NCBI RefSeq assembly: GCF_020509005.1 | Contig: NC_063023.1 | Span: 1 to 64,000, forward strand | Direction: 5' to 3' | Source of the DNA: Fulvia fulva | Taxonomy: Eukaryota > Ascomycota > Dothideomycetes > Mycosphaerellales > Mycosphaerellaceae | DNA length: 64,000 nt | In this document: one piece after another, positions 43,877-53,513 of the stretch | Position numbering within the stretch: position 1 is the first letter of the stretch | How the letters are laid out: each line of letters opens with the position of its first letter | Notes under the pieces: generated by a model | Databases searched by the model: none | The model's input: the letters and a program-made list of their open reading frames with translations, nothing else | Told to the model about the DNA's origin: nothing | Position numbers and translations under genes: made by a program

Positions 43877-45556
43877 ATGGACAATATGTCAGTAACTGGG
43901 CGAGAAGGATCTCCTAAGCGAAGGCTGTCACAGAGTAGCCTAGCTACCGATGTTGAGAACTCACCGCGGCGGCGTAGGAAACCAAATACCGCAACGCTCA
44001 CGGGCCCCTCAGCAAAGCCCAGCGAACCACCTGACAATATCCTTGGAGAGACGACAAATGTTCTGCAACCGTTGCCAGGATCTTCATCTGAGAAGTATGG
44101 CGATAGTTCCTCTGCTGAATTTCAGAAGATCCAGGCGAAGGCTACCTGCGAGTCTTGGGAGGCGGGATTTGAAATTCTCCAGGACAAGCGTGGGCCTTCC
44201 GAGAATGGCGGTGTCATCGCTCTCCAAGAGCGGGCAGAAAAGCTTCGCTCTAGTGGTCCCAGACGACATCGACTGGAAATGGATGCTTTGGAGAAGCGCA
44301 TTGAGATACTCAAGCAGGACGTTGAGCAAGCGCAGCAGCAGCAGGATGACTCGACCATCGAGACGAACCAGGAGTTCGCTGCACTGATGCGTAAAGCGCG
44401 TGAGATCTACACGATGTGCAGTGCGATCGACATCCGGGGCTACCTGACCTCTTGGAATCTTCCCGACCCGATCTTCGAGCAGTTCGACCGATGTTCGGAG
44501 CTCGAAAGCCAGAGTAAAGAGCTCCGGCGTGAAAGAATACGGCTACAGGCGGAGCAGATCGGCAAAAGAGACGAGATCCAGGTTATTCTGGCTCGCATCT
44601 TTGAGCTGCGCAGCTCGTGCAGTCCTGGTCATGAGCCCGATACATCGGAACTGGAAACGCAGATCAAGCAGCTTCGCGAATCGCCGGAGCTCCTGACTCT
44701 AGACAAGGAGTGCCAATGGTACAGTGCTGAGCTTGATGCTGTCGAGCTTGATCAGTCTCGAGCAGAGAACACACTGTACCAGACCCTCGAAGGCTATTTC
44801 TTGGCGAGAGAACTCTTGGTAGATAAGACGGTACCAGATCTTGGACCAGAGAACAGTCCGCAGGATATCTCTGTAATCAACTCCAGAGTTTGCTGCACGC
44901 CGGCCGCGGGCAGCTTAGAAGAAGCAGACGGGACGCAAGACTTCGCCACGCAGTTGACAAAGCGACTCGCTCCAATATTGAAGGCTCACTTCCAAGAAGC
45001 CCGGCAGGAGCTCGAAAGCTCTCAGTCCAGACTCGAAGCGTTGCGGGATGCTGGTGATATCGATCCAGCAGAGCGTGCACTGGCTGAGTCTCCGGATCAT
45101 GCCATCTTCCTAGCCAAGCGAGAGCGGACGAGGGAAGTCATCAAAGCCGAGGAGAAGTTCAATGATGTCTGCAAGCGTGCGCAGGACGCAGGTATCGCGG
45201 GGGTTCCGGCGAGATCTACCGGATTCAGCGACCACCCTAGCGATGGTTACGGTGCGGACACTGTCGAGGCCCACATAAAGTTAACGGATGTCGCCGGTAT
45301 CGAGAAGTGGATTGATACCGAGACATCGTCCAAAAAGAGAGTTCTCTTCGCTCAAAGCGATATCGTCCAGATGCTCGAGCCTAGCGAGCCAGAAGAACGA
45401 CCAGATCTTGAGCCTCTGGTCCTTGGCGAGAGCTACAGCACCATCGCTCAAGCGAGGCAGAGGGGCCATATTGATGTGTGGTTACGCATGCAGACGCCGC
45501 AGATAGTGAGCGAGAAGGATGTGTTCAAGAGCAGAGGGTGGCGGATGAGTGTGTAG
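43877..45556 (+). CDS. Gene A1: coiled-coil protein, conserved RMSV C-terminus (module 1)
   Basis: 559 residues from the ATG at 43877 (the frame opens slightly earlier, but only with GTG). Single exon, intact. The N-terminus has Ser-Pro sites and basic clusters (GSPKRR, SPRRRRK) like a nuclear localisation signal. Most of residues 90-430 is heptad-rich helix (LEMDALEKRIEILKQDVEQA). The C-terminal third is the best conserved part of the family: AERALAESPDHAIFLAKRER, PARSTGFSDHPSDGY, WIDTE, LGESYSTIA, then a terminal WRMSV. It is homologous to A2 and A3. No known domain recognised; probably a nuclear structural or scaffold protein, by inference only. Confidence 0.8.
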   Translation: MDNMSVTGREGSPKRRLSQSSLATDVENSPRRRRKPNTATLTGPSAKPSEPPDNILGETTNVLQPLPGSSSEKYGDSSSAEFQKIQAKATCESWEAGFEILQDKRGPSENGGVIALQERAEKLRSSGPRRHRLEMDALEKRIEILKQDVEQAQQQQDDSTIETNQEFAALMRKAREIYTMCSAIDIRGYLTSWNLPDPIFEQFDRCSELESQSKELRRERIRLQAEQIGKRDEIQVILARIFELRSSCSPGHEPDTSELETQIKQLRESPELLTLDKECQWYSAELDAVELDQSRAENTLYQTLEGYFLARELLVDKTVPDLGPENSPQDISVINSRVCCTPAAGSLEEADGTQDFATQLTKRLAPILKAHFQEARQELESSQSRLEALRDAGDIDPAERALAESPDHAIFLAKRERTREVIKAEEKFNDVCKRAQDAGIAGVPARSTGFSDHPSDGYGADTVEAHIKLTDVAGIEKWIDTETSSKKRVLFAQSDIVQMLEPSEPEERPDLEPLVLGESYSTIAQARQRGHIDVWLRMQTPQIVSEKDVFKSRGWRMSV

Positions 45557-46382
45557 TCAGTGCTTACATCCCAGACTACGCTTGGCCGATGGAGTCGTGA
45601 TCATAGAGTAAAGTTCCAGAAGTTTGATGCCAAGATGTCAGCGTAGATTCCAAGTCGTGTCTCGTGTCAAAAATTTGCTCTTACTTACCAGAAATGCGCT
45701 GCCGCATAGCTGAATGATGCTTTCAGCGCAAGATAAGGGTACTCCACGTCCTCTGTCTTCGGTTGTGTAGTACGCCAGTAGTTCTGTCGCGTTCAAAGAG
45801 ACCTCGAGATCGGGGCAGCGTTCTCGCTTGGCCATGTCCGCGCAAGTCGCCACGCAAACACGAGTCCGAATCGCCTTGACTAGCCAGGAGCCGATAGCTT
45901 ACTTCTATTGGCGCCTTCTGTGAGTCTCAGCCAGGGAAGGGCGGCGTGGGATGTGTATTGTAAGTTCGTAGTCACCCAGGTCGTGCTGACAGAAGAGGTT
46001 GAGCTGTTGCATTTATGCAAAGCTCCGCTTACAAAGCTTCAAATCCTGTCCGTGGAGCCGGAAGTTGTGTACGAAGTCAGTTCGAGGCAGGATCGCTACA
46101 ACATTACATGTACCTGAGTGCTCTCGTATGTGACGGCCTTGCCTTGAGTCTTCGGAAGCGATGTTGCAAGCTGTGATCCGTGAGCTGTAACAAGACGTCC
46201 ATATATTGAGTAGCACGAAGTGAAAGCGTCAGCAGACCATCCATGTATGCATTACTCGTACCTATCATGGCGCACCCATCCAAAGCAAACCCAGAACGCC
46301 GAGCAAGTTTCTCCATGCCTCCCATCTCACTCATTACCCAAACGCTACCAGACCCAAAGGGAAATCGTGCACCAGTACCCAG
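45557..46382. other. Intergenic, weak minus ORF
   Basis: 826 bp between A1 and the end of B2. A minus ORF (45638-45853) ends in a possible GTAAGT donor but has no recognisable partner exon or motif, so it is not called. Confidence 0.4.
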
Positions 46383-48297
46383 CTACGCATGTCGAGCTTC
46401 CACACACTTACACTCACAGCTTCCTTCGTTTTGTTGCGTCCCGATTCTCCTTGTCCTCGTCAGCGTGCTTCCGATTGACGTCGTGCCCTCGCCGAGACAG
46501 CCAGCCAAGGTGGAGGGGCCCATGTCTTTTCCGAGACGCTCTAGCAGTGAGGGCCGGTTGGTTCCCGCCTTGCGCTTGTTGGAGGTCCCGTTGTTGCTCG
46601 AGGCAACTGGTGGGGTGGTGTTTGTGCCGTCTCCGAGCGGTGGTCCTGCATCATGTTCACGGCCGGTTATGTTCTGACTGCGTTCGTTGGGGGGCTGGTT
46701 GTTCCGCATGTTCCGCAGCTGTTGTCGAGCATGTTCTAGAGTCTCTGCGGCCTGCGGTCGCTGTCCTTCGCACCTGTCCCCCTCTTTTTGTTGCTCATTG
46801 GCGAGCTTCTCCTCCTCCGCCTTCTGCTTCTCCGCTTCTGCTTTCTGCTTTCCTCAAGTCTCTCTTTGTCCTCACGATCGAAGCGCGCCTTCCTGTCTGC
46901 CTTCTTCTGCTCTTCCTGGATGTTCTTTCGTGATAAGTTGAGCTTACGAACGCTGGCAGCGGCTGTGATCTGGTGCATAATATGAAAATCTTGGATGCCC
47001 TTCACATGGCCAATGATCATGTAAGGTGAGTTCGACGGGTGAGGATAGGTCTTGTGAATATCGATGAAGCGGTCCTCCTTGTTGCAAGGATATCTGCCGT
47101 TTGAATCGAAGAGGATGCGAGGAAACTTGCAGGCCGGCTCCAATGGTGTGTTGATCTCATCAGTCGCCTCGTGGATCTGAACCTAAAAGCCACAGTCAGT
47201 GCGGTACATAGCGACGGTAGTGCTGTACTCTACTTACGTAATTGTTCAGAAGCGGGATTCTTCCCAAGAGGCTGTCCTCCACGGTAGCAGTCCTGGAGTT
47301 GATGGTCCCGCTGATGGTTGTAAGCAGAGACAGGTCCGTGCTCTGTGCAGTAGGTTCGCGGACAAGCCCGCCTGAGGCTTCGACATTGCGATGTCCCCAG
47401 AAATGAGGGGAATCCAGTTGGTGTCATCCTCGTTGGGATCCTTGCTATCACCTCGCACGTTGTTCATGTAAGCCAAAATGATATTGCCGGGGCGAAGCGT
47501 TGGCTTATCCTCATCATCAGGAAACACCCAATGCTCACTTTCGTACGTTCTTCGGCCCAGACGATCACACAGCTTACGGAAATATGCTCTGGTAAATTTG
47601 TATTCCTTCTCGGCTTGGGGTCTACTCATCGTCTCGAAGTAGTCGCGGGGGATGTTGACATCTTGAATGGTCACATTGGTTTGTGCGGTGTGCGGTGCTT
47701 GAGTATTGGCGTTGATGGGCGCGCGGTTGCTCATCGCAAGCCTATTGTCACCCTGTGGGACCAGGAACTTGCTACCCGAGCTAGCTGATGGGGTGTGTTG
47801 CTGTTGGGGCGGTCGAGCGACCGGCTGTTGTCTTGCTGGCTGTGCTGGTGGAGCTCGAGGTTGACGTACAGCCCAACCTTCGCCATTGCCAACTGGATTG
47901 TGATTCCTCGGTGCCCGTGTCGCTCTACGGTCTTCCTCTCGAGGTCGATAATAGTCTCCTTGATCTGCGGGTCGAGGATCACGTCGATGCCAGTAGTCGT
48001 AGTGGTGTCCATCGTGATATTGGTTGCCGTAGACATGCTGAACGCCGATGTTTTGCGTGCCGGGATTTTGGTTGCCATAGTAGTTATCACCACCCTGCGG
48101 AGCGGTGTATCTGCGGTAGTCACCCCCTCGAGTATCGCGTTGTCGGTCGGGGCGTTGCCGGTCATGGCGTTGCTGGTCGTCGTAAGGGCGACCCCCGTTT
48201 CGCTCGTTCTGGGGATCCGTGTCGGACACAGGTAGTTTTTGGTGTGGCAAATGGATCTTGTTGATGAAGCTGGATGAGACGGAAGCTGTCTGGACCG
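46383..48297 (-). pseudogene. Gene B2: DYF/NW and SNG-Y domain protein with coiled coil (module 2)
   Basis: The first block (from about 48297 to 47390) has an Arg/Gln/Pro/Tyr-rich N-terminus, then IPRDYFETM, RAYFRKL and GNIILAYMNNVRGD, ending NWIPLISGDIAMSKP. After a frame change near 47390 it continues to LLGRIPLLNNY. A clean 55-bp intron follows (GTAAGT...CACTGAC...TTTTAG; 47183-47237), then VQIHEATDEI, ILFDSNGRYP and YMIIGHVKG. In the following Lys/Glu/Arg coil the frame shifts at about 46860, after which KAEAEKQKAEEEKLANEQQ is the obvious coiled-coil reading down to a stop at 46383. No ATG opens the N-terminal frame (48250 is TTG). The two frame changes suggest a decaying gene, though unknown splicing could rescue the first. 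Confidence 0.65.
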
Positions 48298-48732
48298 CGA
48301 TTCAGTTCCGCTCGTTGTCGAGGTAGCGAGTCTTCCTCACGACGGCGACGAGGTATTCCGCATCCGTTGATAGGTATCGCGTTCGGCAATGGAGTCCAGC
48401 GGTGGTGGTCAGAGCGGAGGTGATGTCAGTCTTTGCGATCTGATGTTGTTGGTCGGGATGTCGAGCAGAAGATAAGAAATGAATTGGATGAGCGAGCTCT
48501 GTGGAGCTTTGAGTCATAAGTGGTGAATGTTTGTGTCGATTGTGGCTGGTGAACGATGCCGGTGAATGATTTCGCGGCATGTGTCATGTGTTAGCGGACA
48601 AAGCCACTGTTGAAGTAAGGGTCCAGAACAATTTCCTTTCCTCTACAACTTCAGCAAACCTGCCTTCTCTTCCCAAGTTTCACCACACTCGACTCAACCA
48701 CTTCAACAAGACAAAACGAAAGACCGTCCAAG
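48298..48732. promoter_or_regulatory. Shared intergenic region B2/A2
   Basis: 435 bp separating the divergent B2 and A2 frames; it may also hold an unrecognised first exon of B2. CT-rich pyrimidine stretches and CAAC repeats (48640-48730) directly precede the A2 start, as in many fungal promoters. Confidence 0.4.
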
Positions 48733-50667
48733 ATGTCTTCAACGCCGCCAACATCGCCACGTGGGTCTGGAAAGCGCAAGTCATCGGACGATGATCTCGC
48801 TTTTCAGGTGTCGCCAACCAGAAGGCGCAAATTGACGCACGATCTTGACATTCCCCAAATGTCAGCAGAGAATGCTGCAGTCATCGCCACTGACGCTGGA
48901 CCAAGTTCGCCTGATGCGCACGCCATAAGCATGCAGCATAGCGGAGATGACAGGACGGATCCAAAAGACGTCATGTCTTCAGGGCATGCTAGACACAATG
49001 GTCTTCCATCTTGCGGAGACTGGGAAGACTCTCTGCAAAGCGCTGATGGGTCCTCTTCGTCGAGTGATGTTTCGACAATACACCCGGCTGAGGAAGCGGC
49101 GACCGAGATTGTGCTGGAGACTTCATCGAACCTCGAGTATAGCCGCCAGCCTACTTGCCACGAGGACTGGGAGGACAACTATGTGCAGACTGAGACGACC
49201 CAAAGACTCGTCGAGCTTTTGGGAGCACACGTCGAGCTCCGCCGCTGGGTAAAGGAGCAGTTTGTCCAGATCCACAAACGAGAAGACATCTTGGATACTC
49301 TGACCAGGCACGGAATCAGGCTTGAGGCGAGGATTGACCGCCTGACGGATCGACGAGGTTCGCAAGAGCGGCAACATCCCGAGATCGAGCATCTTCTGGA
49401 CAAGCTCCACCATCTGCTAAGCGTTATCCGGTCGAAGCAATCCGAGCGGAACAAGTTGGTACTGGGTGCGAATGAAGGTGCGAGTACGCTAAGCCGGAAA
49501 GCGTCTGCAATATGCTCGTTGTTCGATAAGATTGATGTCGAGCAGTCTCATCGTTTTGCAGGCTTTCCATGCTACTTCTTTGACGACCTCGCCGAGTGCC
49601 AGTACCTTCACTGGCGTCGCACGCAGCTTGAGATAGCGTTGGAACATAGTCGGAAAGAACAGACCATGAAGAGGGACGAGATCTTCGAAGCGATCGTCGC
49701 TGTGTTCCGCGCACGGCAGCAGCCGCATCAAGACGGCAACGTCCCTCTGGCAATCTTTGAGGAAGGACTGCACAAGCTGAGGACATCGGACGCCCTTCTC
49801 GAATTAGACCAGATCTGCGATAATGCAGCAGCAGACCTGCAAGAGCTTGGGCCTCAACTCCGGCAAGCTGAGGTACGCCTCTACGACACTGTCGAAGATT
49901 ACTTCGTGGCCAAGAATATGGTTGATCCTGCTATGTTGCCGAGCGATGATGACGATGATGAGCTGGACTGGATATGGGACGGTGGAGAGATGCCTTCCAC
50001 GCCGTTGCAAGACCCTGACATGCCCATAGTAGACGAGGCCAGTCTCGCGGCAGAATTGAAAGGTCGTCTGGCGGTTGTATTAAAGGAGCGATACAACGCC
50101 GCTGTCGATCAACTCGATTGGTGCGAGGAGCGTCTGGATGCCATTCGGCGGACTGAAAATCTCGACGACAGTGAGAAAGCACTAGCAAAGGCTCAAGATC
50201 AAGCCTTCTTCTTGGCAAAGCAGAAACGCACTCGTGAGCTTTCTGATGCTCAAGCCGAATACGAGAGGGTACTTAGAGACGCACAAGATGCCGGTGTATC
50301 GCGGGCTCCGGCCAAGTCGACAGGTTTCAGCAGCCAAGCCAGTGATGGCTATAGTCCCAGCATCGTCGAAGCCCATAACAGACGGACCGGTCATCTCGAT
50401 GTGAATGACTGGATCCCGCCCCACACAGCATTCGAGACGGCGAATGATCTCGATCTCATCACAGGTCGTCCCGTGGAAATGCTTGCGCCTAGTGAGCCAG
50501 GTACGGGAGAAACAGCAGCTGTCGGGCTCCTAGACCTTGGCGAGAGCCACAGTACAGTTGCTGCCGGGAAAAGCAGGGCTCGGATAGATGGTTGGCTTGC
50601 GGTGCAGAAGCCACTTGCCAGAGAAAAAGATGTGTCCACGCCGCGTCGGCGACGAATGAGCGTGTAG
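48733..50667 (+). CDS. Gene A2: coiled-coil protein, conserved RMSV C-terminus (module 2)
   Basis: 644 residues, intact single exon. It starts MSSTPPTSPRGSGKRKSSDD with Ser-Pro and basic clusters (SPTRRRK). The central region is largely helical with an FPCYFFDDLAECQ block shared with A3 (FPAKFFADFAACQ), LYDTVEDYFVAKN, and an acidic SDDDDDELDWIWD insert. The C-terminal family signature is complete: EKALAKAQDQAFFLAKQKR, PAKSTGFSSQASDGY, LGESHSTVA, DGWLAVQKP and final RRRRMSV. It is the longest of the three A proteins. Head to head with B2. Function unknown. Confidence 0.82.
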   Translation: MSSTPPTSPRGSGKRKSSDDDLAFQVSPTRRRKLTHDLDIPQMSAENAAVIATDAGPSSPDAHAISMQHSGDDRTDPKDVMSSGHARHNGLPSCGDWEDSLQSADGSSSSSDVSTIHPAEEAATEIVLETSSNLEYSRQPTCHEDWEDNYVQTETTQRLVELLGAHVELRRWVKEQFVQIHKREDILDTLTRHGIRLEARIDRLTDRRGSQERQHPEIEHLLDKLHHLLSVIRSKQSERNKLVLGANEGASTLSRKASAICSLFDKIDVEQSHRFAGFPCYFFDDLAECQYLHWRRTQLEIALEHSRKEQTMKRDEIFEAIVAVFRARQQPHQDGNVPLAIFEEGLHKLRTSDALLELDQICDNAAADLQELGPQLRQAEVRLYDTVEDYFVAKNMVDPAMLPSDDDDDELDWIWDGGEMPSTPLQDPDMPIVDEASLAAELKGRLAVVLKERYNAAVDQLDWCEERLDAIRRTENLDDSEKALAKAQDQAFFLAKQKRTRELSDAQAEYERVLRDAQDAGVSRAPAKSTGFSSQASDGYSPSIVEAHNRRTGHLDVNDWIPPHTAFETANDLDLITGRPVEMLAPSEPGTGETAAVGLLDLGESHSTVAAGKSRARIDGWLAVQKPLAREKDVSTPRRRRMSV

Positions 50668-51351
50668 CTTCAAGCACAGCTTTTTCTCGTGGATTCCGAA
50701 GGGCGTCAAGCTTGTGAAATCTGGAGGGAGTTGCTCTTGGGTGAATGGCGCTGTCTAGAGATTGTGATGTTCTGGAGCAGACATTTCGATGTATATATGG
50801 TTGTGATCTTCGCATATACTGCCAGAGATCCCGAAAGAACGCATTCGATAATCCTAACACTGCCCGCTGCCGAGAATGGCGGATTTTGATGAGTCTTCAA
50901 TGGTTTGTCGTGCTGGATGGAGATGATGAGTTGCTCTCTTTGGCGAGACTTTGTGAGATTGAAAGACGGCAGGAAGCTTCCCGCCGCGCATCGTCCATCA
51001 TAATGTAGTCCATACACATCGTCTGGTTTGCGTAGATCCGACATACGACGCCCAGTAACGTCCAGAAGAGCGATTCTCTGGATCTGGCATGATCAATCGT
51101 CCATTATGCGGGAGATCCAGGGGACAGCAAGGCGCGCATGGCGGAGACCCGCAGAAATCATGGTGGGCTCTGACCACACAGCCATAGGACGGACTGCCTC
51201 GGAAGAGATATAATAGGCGTAAAATGCTTTTCCGATGATATTGATGCCGTTCTTGATGATTGTCGAAGAGGTGAAGTGCAGCTGTCACATGTGAAGACCG
51301 CGGTACCCCACATTCTGCATCCCTGTCATCCCGCAGTGAACCCCGATATCA
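50668..51351. other. Intergenic, no supported gene
   Basis: 684 bp between A2 and the DUF3984-like gene; only short overlapping ORFs. The last 100 bp carry C-rich promoter-like sequence. Confidence 0.5.
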
Positions 51352-52773
51352 TTGATCTCAACTTCAAAACACTCACATGCCTACCACCACGCCCACGCCC
51401 ATATCGCTGAAGATTACACATCGATAATGGTATGCATAGCCCTCCCCACTGACCATGACCGTACTCACCACTCGCAGTCCAACCCTAGCACCCCTCGATC
51501 CCGATCCCGCTCCAAGCGGTCAACCACAAACCTATCGAACCTCCGCCTCGCACCACTATCCACCAAGTTCGCTGAACCTTCCGACGACGTCGGCAAAGGC
51601 CCGAAGACCCCAAAGAGCCCCTATGCCGACGACGACGCGACTTTCACACGCCAACACCCCTCCTACCTCCAAGGCCGCTCCGCCCCAACAACACCCGGTA
51701 TCCTGTCGCGAAGCTCAAGCCGGAAACACCTTGGCGGAGGTTTGAGCAGGAGGGTGTCGATATATGACGATGATAATGCCCTCGCCGATGGCGACGCTGA
51801 TGCAGAAGACGAAGTACAATACACCTACAATGCCAATGCTCGCAGTCTCGCGCAGAATCGAGGAAGAGCAGACTTCGGTAGTGGAAACATCCCCAAAGCT
51901 AAGAGTGAGGCTGCCATCACTGCGCAACGGCATGGGCTATCGGGTCAAGGCGTGCCGTTGCGTAAGCATGGCAATGTGAGACGGCCAAAGAGCGGTATCG
52001 CGACACCAAGACATCTAGACGATGATGATTGGCTACGACACACAGGCTCTACCGCTGCAGCACTGGTCCAGGAAGGCAAGGGACAAATATGGCGGAGCTC
52101 GACAAACCTCACTGTGCCTGAGAGTGAGGATGACGAAGACGATGATCGATATGAGGAGATGGCGAGACTCAGCGCAAGTACAGCGAAGCTTCAACTAGGA
52201 CAGTTTGAGGGACCTGGAAGTCCAGTCCTCGCAAGGAGTGGACGATCGGCATCAAACTGGGGAAGTAGATATGGAAGTCGTAACGCAAGCCAGCGGACTA
52301 GTAGAATCGCAAGTCCAGTTGGAACAAGAACGCCGAGAAGAGCGCAGGATGTGCCAGGCTACTTCGATACACCCGTCCACGAGGCTCCAGCAGAGGATGA
52401 GGTCGCCTTTGCGAAGCCCCGGGAAGAATCAGACGAATACGAAGACCGAGCTGAAGTCGACAAACTATCACAATCCAACAGCTTTGGATTGGGCAGTGTG
52501 GTGGACAAGCTCATGAACTTCAACCTTTTCAAAAATGACGAAGGAGCTGAGACGACGGATGATGATCTCGGGAGTGCGAGGAGGAGCGAATCGCCTGACG
52601 AAGCTCGAAACCGTATGACCGCTGAAATGGAACGAAGACGAGAGGAGAAGGAACGCTTGGCGGCGCAGCCACGCCCTGCGCCGATGGGGGATGGGAAGGA
52701 TGGGAAGGGTGAAGTGGGAGGATGGACGGATGCGGCATGGTTGCTGAGTGTGGCGAGTAAGGCGATGTTCTGA
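51352..52773 (+). CDS. DUF3984-like fungal protein
   Basis: 473 residues, single exon; the ATG at 51427 (MVCIALPTD) is an alternative start. Low-complexity, Ser/Arg/Asp-rich, probably disordered, with conserved islands: LSNLRLAPLSTKF, HPSYLQGRSAPTTPGILSRS, SSRKHLGGG, then DDDDWLRHTGSTAAAL. It ends GGWTDAAWLLSVASKAMF. Those islands and their order fit the fungal DUF3984 family, which has no assigned function. It stands between modules 2 and 3 and has no visible link to them. Confidence 0.7.
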   Translation: MISTSKHSHAYHHAHAHIAEDYTSIMVCIALPTDHDRTHHSQSNPSTPRSRSRSKRSTTNLSNLRLAPLSTKFAEPSDDVGKGPKTPKSPYADDDATFTRQHPSYLQGRSAPTTPGILSRSSSRKHLGGGLSRRVSIYDDDNALADGDADAEDEVQYTYNANARSLAQNRGRADFGSGNIPKAKSEAAITAQRHGLSGQGVPLRKHGNVRRPKSGIATPRHLDDDDWLRHTGSTAAALVQEGKGQIWRSSTNLTVPESEDDEDDDRYEEMARLSASTAKLQLGQFEGPGSPVLARSGRSASNWGSRYGSRNASQRTSRIASPVGTRTPRRAQDVPGYFDTPVHEAPAEDEVAFAKPREESDEYEDRAEVDKLSQSNSFGLGSVVDKLMNFNLFKNDEGAETTDDDLGSARRSESPDEARNRMTAEMERRREEKERLAAQPRPAPMGDGKDGKGEVGGWTDAAWLLSVASKAMF

Positions 52774-53513
52774 TAGACTGACCTGGTATCTGTACAGTCC
52801 CGTCGCAAGAGTGTCCCCCTCAGAACACGTACAGCAGGCCTTTCTCCATTCTGTGGGATGACAGAAACAACACACTTGCAGGCATTTGGCAGGCAGAACT
52901 GATGCTAACATGTCTCCATAGCAAAACTTTCGCCCCGTCTGTCGACGAAGACAGGCATGCTCCAATCTTCATTCATCTCGCAACTGCTTCAATATTACAA
53001 GGATGGGCCATATCACCCCACAAACGCCTCATGAATCATCGCGTAGAACAGCGTGTGCTTGACACATCTGTCTCTACTCCCGAGTCTGACACACCAGCAC
53101 ACCAGCAACAAAAATCACATACTTTCATGTCAACCAACGTGACAGAGAGAGTCTCCCAAAGAGATTGATTGATGCTGACCAACGCAGCAGAGCAGGTGTG
53201 AAGGGTATCAAACCACTCCCCCCTCCGACCGAAGTCCCCCGGGCTTGTGGTTGATGAGTCATGAAATTTGGTGGTCACTTATATAGCTTAATCTGTGGCG
53301 TCTTGGCGCACATGTGAAAGTGCCCCGCCTCAGACGAGCCTGGATGCAGCGTTTGCAAGCAAAGCATCGCACTTTGAGATGCTTCGCGAGAAGTCGAGTT
53401 TGAGAACGTTGCCAGCTGGATACGGAACTATGTATGCTCCTGTGCATTCCAGACGTCAACTTGGCTTCGAGCTACATACGCTACCAAGCACAAGGCCACA
53501 CAACCACCGTCAA
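52774..53513. other. Intergenic, no supported gene
   Basis: 740 bp between convergent genes (DUF3984-like and A3). Short ORFs on both strands without motifs; a small acaccagc repeat occurs near 53090. Confidence 0.5.

Noticed and set aside
46220..46933. 237-codon plus ORF, Cys/Ser-rich
   Set aside because: Antisense shadow of the charged coil and tail of B2.
47340..47420. Programmed ribosomal frameshifting in B genes
   Set aside because: The frame offsets in B2 and B3 differ in direction and no shared slippery heptamer is visible, so indels or splicing are simpler.
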